Below are positions 30,401 to 38,835 of a stretch of 46,374 nt of DNA, piece by piece. Numbering within the stretch: the first letter of the stretch is position 1; each line of letters starts with the position of its first letter. The notes below the pieces were generated by a model that did not search any database, was not told the origin of the DNA, and worked only from the letters and a program-made list of their open reading frames with translations. The translations under genes and the position numbers were made by a program. The stretch is from NCBI GenBank assembly GCA_029260735.1, contig JAJDCR010000010.1, positions 1 to 46,374 on the forward strand. Direction: 5' to 3'. This stretch comes from Planctomycetota bacterium. Its GTDB lineage: Bacteria > Planctomycetota > Uabimicrobiia > Uabimicrobiales > Uabimicrobiaceae.

Positions 30401-33294
30401 GGATCATCAGAACTTCTTGTGATAAACATCGCCATCTCGGTTGTTCCATAGAAGTGATGTAAAGACTCACGAGAAAATCCATTGGAGGCAAATCTCTGAG
30501 CGAATCTTTCTATGGAGGCAACGTAATCACCATCTCCGCTGTAGAGAGCCATTCTCCAAGTGCTCAAGTCTAAACTTTCCATGTTCTCTTCAGGAAGAAG
30601 GCAACAAGCTTCGTAGAAAGAGGAAGTTCCTATCGAAATGGTACCCTTGTAGTAGCTGATCGCCCACAACCAAATTTTAGGGTCTTGGAGAAAACTCTCG
30701 GGAGAAATGAGAACGATGGGAACTCCACTAAAAAAAGAGTAGAGGGAAACCAAACTACTGCTGTCGTTAATAGGAATCCAACTGACAATGATATCATTTT
30801 TGTCAGGAGCAATTAATTCATGAACACTTTTAAGTCCTACGAGCAAGTTCTCATGAGTAAAAACAACCCCTCGGGCTGAATTTACGGTTCCTTGAGTATA
30901 CTGGATAAGAGCGACATCATTTTTACTGAGAGAAGCAAAGGTTAGGTTATCTCCCTTTTCCACTGGCAAATGATCGATATCAATGCTCTTTATTTTCTGG
31001 GGAGTTTTTAAGATAGCTGCTCGGGTAACTTCCCGAATTTGAGAGAAGTAGATCAAGAGCTTAGGGGAACTATCCTCTATGATATAAATCAACCGATCAA
31101 TATAAGAGTTGATTTCATATAGCCGAAAAGGAGGCTGAGTCGTGATGGGAATCGCTCCGACCAAAGTGCAAGCAAAAAACAAAACAATGAAGTCTCGTTT
31201 GGGAGGGAGGATAATAAGAACCTTATCTCCCTTGCGTATTTTATGTCCGACTAAACCTTGGGCATACCGGATCACTTCGGTATAGATATCTTGGTATTGC
31301 AAACAGCGCCTTTGAGAAGTGGAGTCCACCATGTAACCAAATATCTTCTGCGAAGAGGCTTTTTGATGATGCAAAAACAGTTCTTGGAGTTCTTTTCCTT
31401 GAAAAAACTCTTCCTCTTTTTCTTTCATCCGATCAAAAAGAGGATTTTCTATGGCATTTTCTTCATCAATGACAGAGTAAGTTGTCTTGGAGGATCTCCA
31501 AAAAGGTTCTTGCCATATCTTAGACCACTGTTGCTCTTGAAAAAAACCTCGGAATGCTTGGATTTTATTTTCGGCAACTATTTTTAAAAGCATCAGCCAT
31601 ACTTTTTTCTTAGCTTGCTGTTTTTCAAAGAAACCTTTATTGTAGCTGATTTTACAAGCAGAACGCTGGAGTTTCCCACTAGAAGTCTTATGGAGACTGC
31701 CGGGAGGAAGAATCAATATCTTATCACAGCCGCAGTTATAAGCACTTAGGATAGACTCTCGGATCTTTTTTGTCAGACGCTCTTGGTGTTTTTTTACGTC
31801 TAAGCGACTTTCCGCTAAAATGATCAAGTCTTCTGTACCTCTGGTGTTATTTTGGGCACCAAAGGCGACGACACAGCCCACGCGAATTCCGTCAATTCCT
31901 TCGACGGCAGCTTCTAAGAGATGAGGATAAAAATTTCGCCCGCCCTTAATAATAATATCTTTTTTGCGACCTGTGATATGAACCCCATGCTCGGTCAAGT
32001 AGCCCAAGTCACCAGTATAGAGCCATCCATCGTTGATAATACTTTTGGTTAACTCAGGGGCTTCGAAATAACCTTGCATCAAAGATGACCCTCGTAAAGT
32101 AATTTCTCCTTCGTGGCGATCAGGAAGGGGTTTGCCTTCTTCATCTACGATTTGGATCACATGATCGCCAAAAGTTTTCCCTAAGCAAACAATTTTGGCG
32201 GCGTTCTCTTTGTCGGAGGCTCGAGCTATCTTGTGCTCTTCTAGATATTCTCGATCTACGCTGTCAATAACATAGTCTGTAGCGACAGTTGCCATTGTCG
32301 TGGCCACAGTTGATTCTGCTAGTCCATAAGAGGGCATTAAAGCGACATTGCGAAAACCACACTTGGAAAACTTTTTCACAAACTGGTCTAGTACATTAAT
32401 GTCAATAGGCTCTGCCGCACAACCTGCGATGCGCCAACGAGAAATATCCAATCCTTCGATATCTTTGTCTTTAACTCTTTTTGCGCACAAACTGTAAGAA
32501 AAATTAGGAGCCATCGCAAAAGTACCCCGATACTCGTGGAACAACTGAATCCACTTCAAGGGGTTACGTAAAAAATGTTGCGGCGACATTAAGACAATCG
32601 GATAGTTGGTGTAAAAAGACAATAGGAGAGAGGCTATCAGGCCCATATCATGATACAAAGGAAGCCAACTGACCTGAACATCGTTTTCATCCAAAGGACA
32701 ATGCTCTTTACACCCTTTGTTGTTTATCAAGAGGTTATGGAAAGATAGACAAACCCCTTTTTGTTTCCCCGTGCTACCAGAGGTGTATTGAATTAACCCC
32801 AAGTCGCTCGATTTAGGAAGAAGAGGCTCAAAGCCATAGGGCACGTCTTGTTTTTCGATTTTTTCTTCTAAAAGCAAAGGAATTTTCATTTTCGAAAGGT
32901 TAATCGCAGACTGAATAATTTCTTTAGCTAAAGAGAATCCGACGACAATTGTAGGACGAGAATTTTGAATAATATTCGCTAGATTGTTGATGTAAGCATC
33001 CACATCATAAAGGCGAAAAGGCGGATAAACAGGGACAGGACATGCTCCTAGGAGATAGCATCCATAAAAAGAGGAGACAAAGCCTTTTCCTGTAGGCAGG
33101 ATTAATAAGACGCGTTCTTCATAGCGAACTCCTGCCAAAGCAAATTGATGAGCATATTTGCTCGCGGTATGGAGAAGTTGAGTATTGGATATATCCTCAA
33201 CTTTTCCTTGGTCGCTCACCAGATGAATAGCTGTACGATGCGGGTATGATTGAACCCGGGCAAGCAACATATCTACATAACTCTGAAATTCCAT
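27439..33294 (-). CDS. FAAL loading protein (A): FAAL-FAAL(degenerate)-ACP-AT-ACP
   Basis: Probably activates a free fatty acid as acyl-AMP and passes it to a carrier protein to prime the line. 1951 residues from the ATG at 33294, which has GGGGAGG 5-6 nt upstream; an upstream TTG is not needed. FAAL 1 is about 5-585: YTSGSTGKQKG, YHDMGL, SYGLAEST, YTGDLG, GRKKDIIIKGG and a C-terminal SSGKLQR with Lys541. FAAL 2 is about 635-1175 with decayed motifs (YTQGTVNSARG, GNIQK in place of GKLQR). ACP 1 is LGLDSL, Ser1260. A KS-AT-type linker, about 1330-1415, then leads straight into an AT (GHSYGE Ser1517, AFHC His1620) without any KS. ACP 2 is LQLSSL, Ser1852, lacking the usual Asp before Ser. The C-tail is acidic and helical (SEEELYEALSKEIEDAQ). 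It is the first gene of the operon. Confidence 0.93.
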   Translation of the reverse strand: MEFQSYVDMLLARVQSYPHRTAIHLVSDQGKVEDISNTQLLHTASKYAHQFALAGVRYEERVLLILPTGKGFVSSFYGCYLLGACPVPVYPPFRLYDVDAYINNLANIIQNSRPTIVVGFSLAKEIIQSAINLSKMKIPLLLEEKIEKQDVPYGFEPLLPKSSDLGLIQYTSGSTGKQKGVCLSFHNLLINNKGCKEHCPLDENDVQVSWLPLYHDMGLIASLLLSFYTNYPIVLMSPQHFLRNPLKWIQLFHEYRGTFAMAPNFSYSLCAKRVKDKDIEGLDISRWRIAGCAAEPIDINVLDQFVKKFSKCGFRNVALMPSYGLAESTVATTMATVATDYVIDSVDREYLEEHKIARASDKENAAKIVCLGKTFGDHVIQIVDEEGKPLPDRHEGEITLRGSSLMQGYFEAPELTKSIINDGWLYTGDLGYLTEHGVHITGRKKDIIIKGGRNFYPHLLEAAVEGIDGIRVGCVVAFGAQNNTRGTEDLIILAESRLDVKKHQERLTKKIRESILSAYNCGCDKILILPPGSLHKTSSGKLQRSACKISYNKGFFEKQQAKKKVWLMLLKIVAENKIQAFRGFFQEQQWSKIWQEPFWRSSKTTYSVIDEENAIENPLFDRMKEKEEEFFQGKELQELFLHHQKASSQKIFGYMVDSTSQRRCLQYQDIYTEVIRYAQGLVGHKIRKGDKVLIILPPKRDFIVLFFACTLVGAIPITTQPPFRLYEINSYIDRLIYIIEDSSPKLLIYFSQIREVTRAAILKTPQKIKSIDIDHLPVEKGDNLTFASLSKNDVALIQYTQGTVNSARGVVFTHENLLVGLKSVHELIAPDKNDIIVSWIPINDSSSLVSLYSFFSGVPIVLISPESFLQDPKIWLWAISYYKGTISIGTSSFYEACCLLPEENMESLDLSTWRMALYSGDGDYVASIERFAQRFASNGFSRESLHHFYGTTEMAMFITRSSDDPPSTDKIDYPHLISTHKIQSPQNGAPLLQLTSIGKNIPFHEFRVTNEDRELVPENTIGTIWVKGPALMKKYFDNPTETAIKLQNGWLDTGDCGYIKAEQLYILGRKENLIRTEKQFLYTHLIEKTVEEVSGVISRGAVVFSNPENKIIVLAEIQLGIKRSTYEMTHEIEQKLRFAHKFSPDVIELLPYHSLPRTISGNIQKKTCQEHYNERKLSKKNHRLWLDMLKLYSSNRLYRLQENLKIWQWFRTWREYNKLQQFDAEVIQKQMIEIIANELDISSRQLSPSSHLVRDLGLDSLKAVELVTIMEENLEVSIPDSALEEYPTIAELANYICELKELHEQNLIQSSEIEQTISIPMIHRQESVSELFLLHGNDKEEIKNSLQALQERMIPGIPLSQLSQEWNQEKSAKETLSLVAQSQDDLKEKINVTLEKLSMQGRINLEDPRGIYYFSGPLTSPKIAFLFSGQGSQYLDMGLDLGEKFPVVNQVLRRFDQMFSERHGLTLRQLLSSSDPQNKLHITQAEVAQPAILATSLSLYYILRQLQITPHCVTGHSYGEYTAAFTSGVIEENDLYSLALSIKSMFKNSSDSLGMAAVGASQKKTEDIISLIPGNIFIANKNCSIQTVVAGDTNALRTLINICKCLQISADLLPINEAFHCPMAQGFKNTLSEKLTNMDLQAPLLPWYSSCTTQLVSEDKQEIRSLLADMIVRPVDFKSVIRNMFNDGVNVFIEVGPRNILTSFVKQILKGENIVAVASNDHQTASMSQINHLLGMLAAHNIPFTLPQHSDLDVGVSSLITPLVPATPFVAKSKEPISPEKEREVKEREAERKVIQELPPPDSIQARLLENPLRQQEILGDHISEQVCRTLGADLAYPIDKKTPLQELQLSSLQAIELKTSLEESLKVALPTTIVFDYPTIDAIASYLQREVLASSTATPSTATQETLEEKRPSKTDKNISLSSLSEEELYEALSKEIEDAQRVLEGISNE

Positions 33295-33436
33295 TTTAGA
33301 CCTCCCCAAATTGATGGCTTGTTTTATGATTTAGAGTTATAGTGAAGCCGATCATGGATATCTGAGTTTCTTTAAAAAAAGGATAGAAAACTCAATGGGG
33401 TAAAAAGTATTTTGATATAAATAGGTAGGAAAGAAT

Positions 33437-33451
33437 AGTGGTATCACCACT
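33437..33451. promoter_or_regulatory. Palindrome in the leader of A, possible operator
   Basis: AGTGGT-atc-ACCACT is a perfect 6-bp inverted repeat with a 3-nt centre. It lies 18 bases downstream of the -10 box proposed for A, so just inside the transcript, a usual position for repressor binding. A short RNA hairpin is the alternative. No copy was noticed at the other proposed promoters. Confidence 0.45.
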
Positions 33452-33468
33452 GTTTTGATGAAGCTTAT

Positions 33469-33497
33469 ATACTAACACAAAGAGAGTAGTAGATCAA
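33469..33497 (-). promoter_or_regulatory. Sigma70-like promoter for the PKS operon
   Basis: On the minus strand TTGATC and TAGTAT are separated by exactly 17 bases, with TG one base before the -10 (extended -10). It lies between the stop of the histidine kinase gene (33584) and the ATG of A (33294) and would give a leader of about 165 nt. The rest of this 289-base gap is AT-rich and shows no ORF and no clear terminator. Confidence 0.55.
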
Positions 33498-33583
33498 GAT
33501 AATTATTCCGAGAGAACTGAGGTAGAAAAGCTATTAGAAAGCTATCAAGAAATATATTGAAGCCGAAATATTTAAAAATCAGT

Positions 33584-35683
33584 CTATTCCTCAGTTTTAA
33601 GGCAAGAATTTATCGTTCTTGACAATTCTCCCAATCCAAATGGTTTCTGCATGAATGCTTGTACCCCCTCGTCTATAATTGCCTGTGCTTCTCCCTTCAG
33701 ATTATAACCAGTTGCGAGGAGAGCTTTAATATTTGGATTTATTTCTTTCATTGCCCTAAAAGTCTTTCTTCCTCCCATTCTGGGCATTATCATGTCCAAA
33801 ATGGCAAGATCAATTTCTTGCCAGTGCTTTTTGTAATAATCTAAGGCTTCAATGCCGTCTTCGCAGACTGTCACCTTGTAGCCGAGAGTGTGTAACATAT
33901 TCACACCAGTGTCGCGAACCATTTGCTCATCATCTACCAGAAGTATGCAGGCAGTTCCTTTAATGAAATTAGATGGTAGATCGGCTTCGTTTTCTTTCTG
34001 CTTTTCTATTATAAGGGGCAAATATATTTTGAAAGTAGCGCCGTGGCCTTCTTCGCTTTCAACCTCTACATCGCCGAAGTGGTTTTTGACTATCCCGTAA
34101 ACGGCAGCGAGTCCCATTCCTGTTCCTTTGCCAACTTTCTTGGTCGTAAAAAACGGTTCAAATATTCGCTTGTGGATTTTTTTGTCAATTCCAACGCCGT
34201 TGTCACTGACAGATATTCGTATGTATTGTCCGGAAGATAGATTACATACGTGCTTTTGGCAATATCGTTCATCCAGGAAGGTGGTTTCGGTGGCAAAGAT
34301 TATCTCGCCCCCCTGTGGTATAGCGTCTCTGGCATTAATTCCTAAGTTGAGGAGAGCATTTTGCAGTTGTGCCGGATCACCCATAATCACCGAAGGATAG
34401 GCATGTAGTGTTTGTTTGACCGCGATTATTCTATCGATCGTTTGTGCCAGTATAGAACTGGTTTCAGAGATGATTTTGTGGATATCGACCGGGACACAAA
34501 TATTTTTCCCCTTGCGGGCGAATGCTAAAATCTGTCTGGTGAGTTTGGCCGAGTGTCGGCTTGAACGCATAATCATTTCGGCACATTCTTGATTCTCTTC
34601 GTCTTGTAAATTGTGACAAAGCAAGTCCGCGTATCCCATTATCACCATGAGTTGGTTATTGAAGTCATGAGCAACGCCGGCAGCAAGCTGTCCGATCGTC
34701 TCCATTTTTTGTGCATGACGTAGTTGTTCTTCTATTTGTTTTTGCTCGGTTATGTCCTTTATAACGACTGCGACTTTCGGGGGGCTATTCTCCTGGTTTC
34801 CAGAAATTTGAAAGTAGCACGCTTTCAGTTGTCTTTCGCCGATCTTCGGATGAAGATGCGACATCTCGTATTCTACGTTTTCTCCTGCAAGTGCCCGATT
34901 TAGTTGTGTTTTGATTTGCTGCTCGTAGGTTTCTTTTCCCCATATTTCTGCTACCTTACGATCAATGACCTGCTCTAGTGTCTTGTCGTGCATGCTCAGG
35001 AAAGCTTTGTTTGCCAGACTGTAATTGTGCTCTACATCGACAATTGTCACTGTGCTATCCATACTTTCTACAATTTTTTCGTATTCCTTGAGCTCGACAA
35101 GTGCCTTTTCTCTGTCTTTCTGTGCCTGTCTGGTTTCGCTTATATCGATTATCGCTATACGTAAAAAGAGGGGATTTTCCTGTTCGTCGGATATCAGGAT
35201 CGATTCCAGGCGAGTGTCGAATAAGGCTTTGTCTTTGCGAACAAGCCTTAGTTCACAGGTTTTCTTGATCTGAGAAGAAATAACTTGCCTGCGATGATAG
35301 TAGAATATATCCTGATCATCTTTGTAAATAAAGCGAGAAAAGGGGGTTCTTGCAAGCGTTCCTCTTTCACACCCCAACATTCCGGCACCAGTGAGGTTAA
35401 CCTTTTGAATCATCCCTTTTTCATCGATCGTAAAGTAGCCAACCGGGGCGAAATCGTACAAGTTGAGGAACTCGTCACGCGCCGCTTCTATTTCCAATTG
35501 GGCTCGGCGCAATTCCTCGTTTTGCAACTCCAATTCGATTTGATGAACGTGCAGTTCTTCGATCAAGCTTTGCATATCCTCAATCGCTATTTTACGAAAG
35601 GAGGCAGGTTTTTTGGCGATAACTTCCTGGGCTTTTTTGCGCAGAGAGTGGGTGTCTTCGGATTTTTGATTTTTCTCGTTCAT
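33584..35683 (-). CDS. Hybrid sensor histidine kinase, PAS-PAS-HisKA-HATPase-REC
   Basis: Senses an unknown cue through PAS domains, autophosphorylates on His and passes phosphate to its own receiver. 699 residues with no membrane segment, so it is cytoplasmic. There is an N-terminal coil (about 35-72), PAS 1 about 72-190, PAS 2 about 200-315, and the H-box AAGVAHDFNNQL with His339. The ATPase has NLGIN (Asn450), DNGVGI (494-499), FEPFFTTK and GKGTGMGLA (519-526). The receiver is about 578-697 with Asp584/Asp585, acceptor Asp630 and Lys680. The ATG at 35683 has TGAGGA upstream. It starts 11 nt after the CheB-CheR fusion gene, so the two are co-transcribed. No DNA-binding output domain is present, so any effect on the PKS operon would need another regulator. 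By eye the base use is richer in GC codons than the PKS genes. Confidence 0.93.
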   Translation of the reverse strand: MNEKNQKSEDTHSLRKKAQEVIAKKPASFRKIAIEDMQSLIEELHVHQIELELQNEELRRAQLEIEAARDEFLNLYDFAPVGYFTIDEKGMIQKVNLTGAGMLGCERGTLARTPFSRFIYKDDQDIFYYHRRQVISSQIKKTCELRLVRKDKALFDTRLESILISDEQENPLFLRIAIIDISETRQAQKDREKALVELKEYEKIVESMDSTVTIVDVEHNYSLANKAFLSMHDKTLEQVIDRKVAEIWGKETYEQQIKTQLNRALAGENVEYEMSHLHPKIGERQLKACYFQISGNQENSPPKVAVVIKDITEQKQIEEQLRHAQKMETIGQLAAGVAHDFNNQLMVIMGYADLLCHNLQDEENQECAEMIMRSSRHSAKLTRQILAFARKGKNICVPVDIHKIISETSSILAQTIDRIIAVKQTLHAYPSVIMGDPAQLQNALLNLGINARDAIPQGGEIIFATETTFLDERYCQKHVCNLSSGQYIRISVSDNGVGIDKKIHKRIFEPFFTTKKVGKGTGMGLAAVYGIVKNHFGDVEVESEEGHGATFKIYLPLIIEKQKENEADLPSNFIKGTACILLVDDEQMVRDTGVNMLHTLGYKVTVCEDGIEALDYYKKHWQEIDLAILDMIMPRMGGRKTFRAMKEINPNIKALLATGYNLKGEAQAIIDEGVQAFMQKPFGLGELSRTINSCLKTEE

Positions 35684-35694
35684 ATACCATATCC

Positions 35695-38691
35695 TCAGGT
35701 TTTACTTGGCTTTTGCCTTTTGGCTTTTGCTTCTGGGCTTTTTGCTCTCGGCTTTTGCTTCTTGGCTTTTTCTAGCACCTCCATCTCTAGTAGAATGAGA
35801 GGATCTTGCCTCCCTTTTTGTTCGATACGTCGGCCATTGAGCATCATTTTTTTGACACCGATATTCAGGAATTCATGATTTACTTCGAAATTATTAAAAC
35901 TTGTGTTATCCGGGATGATTTTCTCCAGGAGTTCATTTAAATCTGGAATATTCCACTGTTTGTTGCCTAAATTGTAGATTTTGTGGTGTATTGTTTCTTT
36001 CGGTATTACTTGAAATGTTCGATAGAATGCCTTATTGGCCGATTGCACTTTAAGATCGCTGTCTAAAATAACCAGTGGGTCGCGCACACTCTCGACAATA
36101 CTCTGGGCCATTATTAATGCATTCTCAGATGCTTCCTCCGCCAGTTTCAATTGGGTTACATCCAAAAATGTAATTGTGACACCATCGATTACATTTTCCA
36201 TGGTCCGGTAAGGTAATATCCGCATCAAGTATCTTTTTCCTTCATCGGTTTCCACTTCTCTTTCTTTGTAAGACAGATCTGCGAGCACTGCTTTGACATC
36301 GGTAATCAGGTTCTCGTATTTTAACTTCATTACAATATCGCCCAGTGGTCTGCCGATGTCGGTTGGAATGATATTAATGACCTTGGTCGCGTGAAATGTG
36401 AACCGTTTGATCCGAACGTCATTATCGATAAAAATCGTTGGGACTTCGATGCTGTCGAGCAGGTTCTTCATGTCGTTGTTTGCCAGTGTCAACTCCTCGA
36501 TCTTGCTCTGCAATTCGCTATTTACGGTAGTAAGCTCTTCATTCAAAGATTGCTGCTCTTCTTTTGAAGTTTCCAATTCTTCATTGGTGGATTGCAATTC
36601 TTCGTTGGTCGACTGCAACTCTTCATTGGTCGATTTGAGTTCTTCGTTGGACGTTTCCAACTCTTCAATCGTGGTTTGGAGACTCTCTTTTCTGTACTGG
36701 AGCTCTTTCTCCAGGGCTTCGACTTTTGTATCCACTTTTGTATCGACTTTTGTATCCACTTTTTTCTTTGAGACGTGTTTAGGTTTATCTGTTTCTTCCA
36801 CAGTTGCGGGAGACAATTCCTCGAAAGCGACCATTATTAAACTTACCCCTTGATCAGGGGTATCTATCGGCCTTATTACCAAATTTACAGTTTGATGTCC
36901 TTGGTTAGTGGGTAATTTCAAATCTTTATAGACCACTTCTTTTTTATCAGTAACGACTTTACGAATCGCAGCGGGTAACTCGGCTTTTAAACCTTCCTGG
37001 GCCATTTCATATATGTTCAAGCGTGCTTCTCCCGGGAACAGTTCTAGGTATTTGCTAGTGCGCCCGTGAATGTACAGGATATCGCCTTTCTCGTTGATGA
37101 TCACGCTGGGAGGGGCGTAGTGAGAGAGTAGGTTTTTTTCGGCCAGTTGCGCCACATCGACCTCTAATTTTTTCCAGTCCTCAGCGCGGTTTTCACTGCC
37201 TATCGGGGAAGGGTGTGTAAAGCCTACCAGCATGTGGGGCGATGAAACGGCTTCTTTACGCTGGAAGATCTTCCATTTTTTGTCGATGGGTGCGAAGAGG
37301 TCGGTGAAACTGCCTATGGTTTCAGAAGACCCCAGATAGAGAAGCCCCCCCGGTTTTAAACTGTAATGAAAAAGAGGAAACATTTTTTTTTGCAGTTTAG
37401 AATCGAGGTAAATCAAAAGATTTCTACAGCAGATCAAATCTAACTTGGTAAACGGAGGATCTTTGATGAGGTCCTGCGGGGCAAAGACCAGCAGTTCTCT
37501 GATATCTTTTTTGATCTGATAAAAGTTGTCTTTTTTATTAAAAAAACGAATCAATCGCTCTTGCTCTACATCTTCGATTATACTTGTCGCGTAAGTGCCG
37601 GCACGTGCTATCTCGATGGCATCCTTATTGATGTCTGTGGCGAAAATCTGAATGCCGTAATGCTGCTTGAGTTGTTCGGTACATTCGCGCAGTATTATGG
37701 CAGTAGAATAGGCCTCTTCTCCAGTGGAACACCCAGGAATCCAGACGCGAACAACATAGTCCTTCGGTTTGTTTTTTAAAATTTGCGGCAGTGCCTTTGT
37801 TTTTAATATTTCAAACGCCTCTTTGTCTCTGAAGAAATTAGTCACCCCGATTAAAAGTTCCTTGAAGAGGATGTCGATTTCGCCAGGATTTTCTTGGAGA
37901 TAGCGCACGTAGACCGATATCTTTTCGATTTGCTGGACACTCATCCGTCTTTCGATACGGCGACAAATCGTATTGGGTTTATAAGAAGAAAAATCGTGCC
38001 CGGTGCGGGAGCGTAATAAAATGTATATCTTTTGCAACTCATCGTTAGATTTCTTTTCGACGGGAGTAAGTTTCGACTTTACCTTCTCGAAGCTAAGTTT
38101 GGCATATAAGGTGAGTTGTTCTGGCATACTTTTCGGTGGCAGGACATAATCTACGAGTTGCGTTTCGATGGCGCTTCTGGGCATGCTATCGTATTTAGCA
38201 GATTCGGGTGTTTGCACCATACCCATTCCCAGTTTGCCTTTAATCGATCGTAAGCCGAGGGTTCCGTCGGTGCCCATACCAGACATAATAATACCAATTG
38301 CCTTATCGCCCTGATCGTCGGCCAGTGATTTGAAAAAATAATCGATGGGCATTCTGGGAACCGATGTTTTTGAAGGTGCTAAGAGTTGGAGGGTTCGCTT
38401 TAAGATAGCCAGGTTCTTGTTGGGGGGCACGATATAAATCGTGTTCGGTCGTACATGTGCTCCATCCTTTATCTGGATGACTTCCATCTTTGAGTACTTT
38501 TGTATCAACTCAGGCATAAGGCTGATATGTGTCGGATCGAGATGTGGTACTAATACGAAAGCCATACCAGAATCTTCCGGCATATTTTTGAAAAAATTTT
38601 CAAAAGATTCTAAACCACCGGCTGAAGCCCCTATTCCCACTGTATAAAAATTATCGGGTACTTTCGGCATGGTGCTTGCTTTCTTCTTCAT
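35695..38691 (-). CDS. CheB-CheR fusion with coiled coil and PAS domains
   Basis: Chemotaxis-type methylesterase and methyltransferase fused to sensing domains. 998 residues. CheB is about 14-195 (GASAGG Ser23, PHLDP His50, GMGTDG Asp142), so the triad looks complete, but there is no N-terminal receiver. CheR is about 212-478 (TNFFRD, the SAM site PGCSTGEEAY near 319-328, FATDINKDAI, CCRNLLIYLD). PAS 1 is about 520-625. A heptad coiled coil, about 655-745, is built of repeated STNEELQ units. PAS 2 is about 745-850 and PAS 3 about 862-975. The C-terminus is Lys-rich. Proteins of this build usually sit beside a hybrid histidine kinase, as here, and are not necessarily linked to motility. No chemoreceptor or CheA gene is in the window. 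The start codon has only a weak ribosome site; Met8 is an alternative. Confidence 0.92.
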   Translation of the reverse strand: MKKKASTMPKVPDNFYTVGIGASAGGLESFENFFKNMPEDSGMAFVLVPHLDPTHISLMPELIQKYSKMEVIQIKDGAHVRPNTIYIVPPNKNLAILKRTLQLLAPSKTSVPRMPIDYFFKSLADDQGDKAIGIIMSGMGTDGTLGLRSIKGKLGMGMVQTPESAKYDSMPRSAIETQLVDYVLPPKSMPEQLTLYAKLSFEKVKSKLTPVEKKSNDELQKIYILLRSRTGHDFSSYKPNTICRRIERRMSVQQIEKISVYVRYLQENPGEIDILFKELLIGVTNFFRDKEAFEILKTKALPQILKNKPKDYVVRVWIPGCSTGEEAYSTAIILRECTEQLKQHYGIQIFATDINKDAIEIARAGTYATSIIEDVEQERLIRFFNKKDNFYQIKKDIRELLVFAPQDLIKDPPFTKLDLICCRNLLIYLDSKLQKKMFPLFHYSLKPGGLLYLGSSETIGSFTDLFAPIDKKWKIFQRKEAVSSPHMLVGFTHPSPIGSENRAEDWKKLEVDVAQLAEKNLLSHYAPPSVIINEKGDILYIHGRTSKYLELFPGEARLNIYEMAQEGLKAELPAAIRKVVTDKKEVVYKDLKLPTNQGHQTVNLVIRPIDTPDQGVSLIMVAFEELSPATVEETDKPKHVSKKKVDTKVDTKVDTKVEALEKELQYRKESLQTTIEELETSNEELKSTNEELQSTNEELQSTNEELETSKEEQQSLNEELTTVNSELQSKIEELTLANNDMKNLLDSIEVPTIFIDNDVRIKRFTFHATKVINIIPTDIGRPLGDIVMKLKYENLITDVKAVLADLSYKEREVETDEGKRYLMRILPYRTMENVIDGVTITFLDVTQLKLAEEASENALIMAQSIVESVRDPLVILDSDLKVQSANKAFYRTFQVIPKETIHHKIYNLGNKQWNIPDLNELLEKIIPDNTSFNNFEVNHEFLNIGVKKMMLNGRRIEQKGRQDPLILLEMEVLEKAKKQKPRAKSPEAKAKRQKPSKT

Positions 38692-38753
38692 GTCAATATA
38701 CTCGAAAGACAGTAAATGGACTTTTTACTGAGGATGACTGAATTTTTTACATT

Positions 38754-38759
38754 ATTATA
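38754..38759 (-). promoter_or_regulatory. Candidate -10 box for the CheB-CheR/kinase pair
   Basis: A perfect TATAAT on the minus strand, 63 bases before the ATG at 38691, in the 144-base AT-rich gap after the dehydrogenase gene. No convincing -35 is found at 16-18 bases upstream, so this is tentative; an activator-dependent promoter is possible. Confidence 0.35.
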
Positions 38760-38835
38760 CGTGACACGCCTTAAATGCATTATTTAAAATTTTTTTTGTG
38801 TAAAATCCTTTTTCTCATATGTTCTATACCCCAAA

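Noticed and set aside
33295..33583. Riboswitch in the long leader of A
   Set aside because: Only one 6-bp hairpin is visible and no conserved aptamer core was recognised.
35285..35878. 197-residue plus-strand open frame across the start of the kinase gene
   Set aside because: It lies antisense to two well-supported genes with intact motifs; composition is a mirror of their codons and it has no ribosome site.
36540..36720. Tandem 21-bp repeats in the CheB-CheR gene
   Set aside because: They encode the STNEELQ heptads of a coiled coil that is common in this protein family, so not a separate repeat element.
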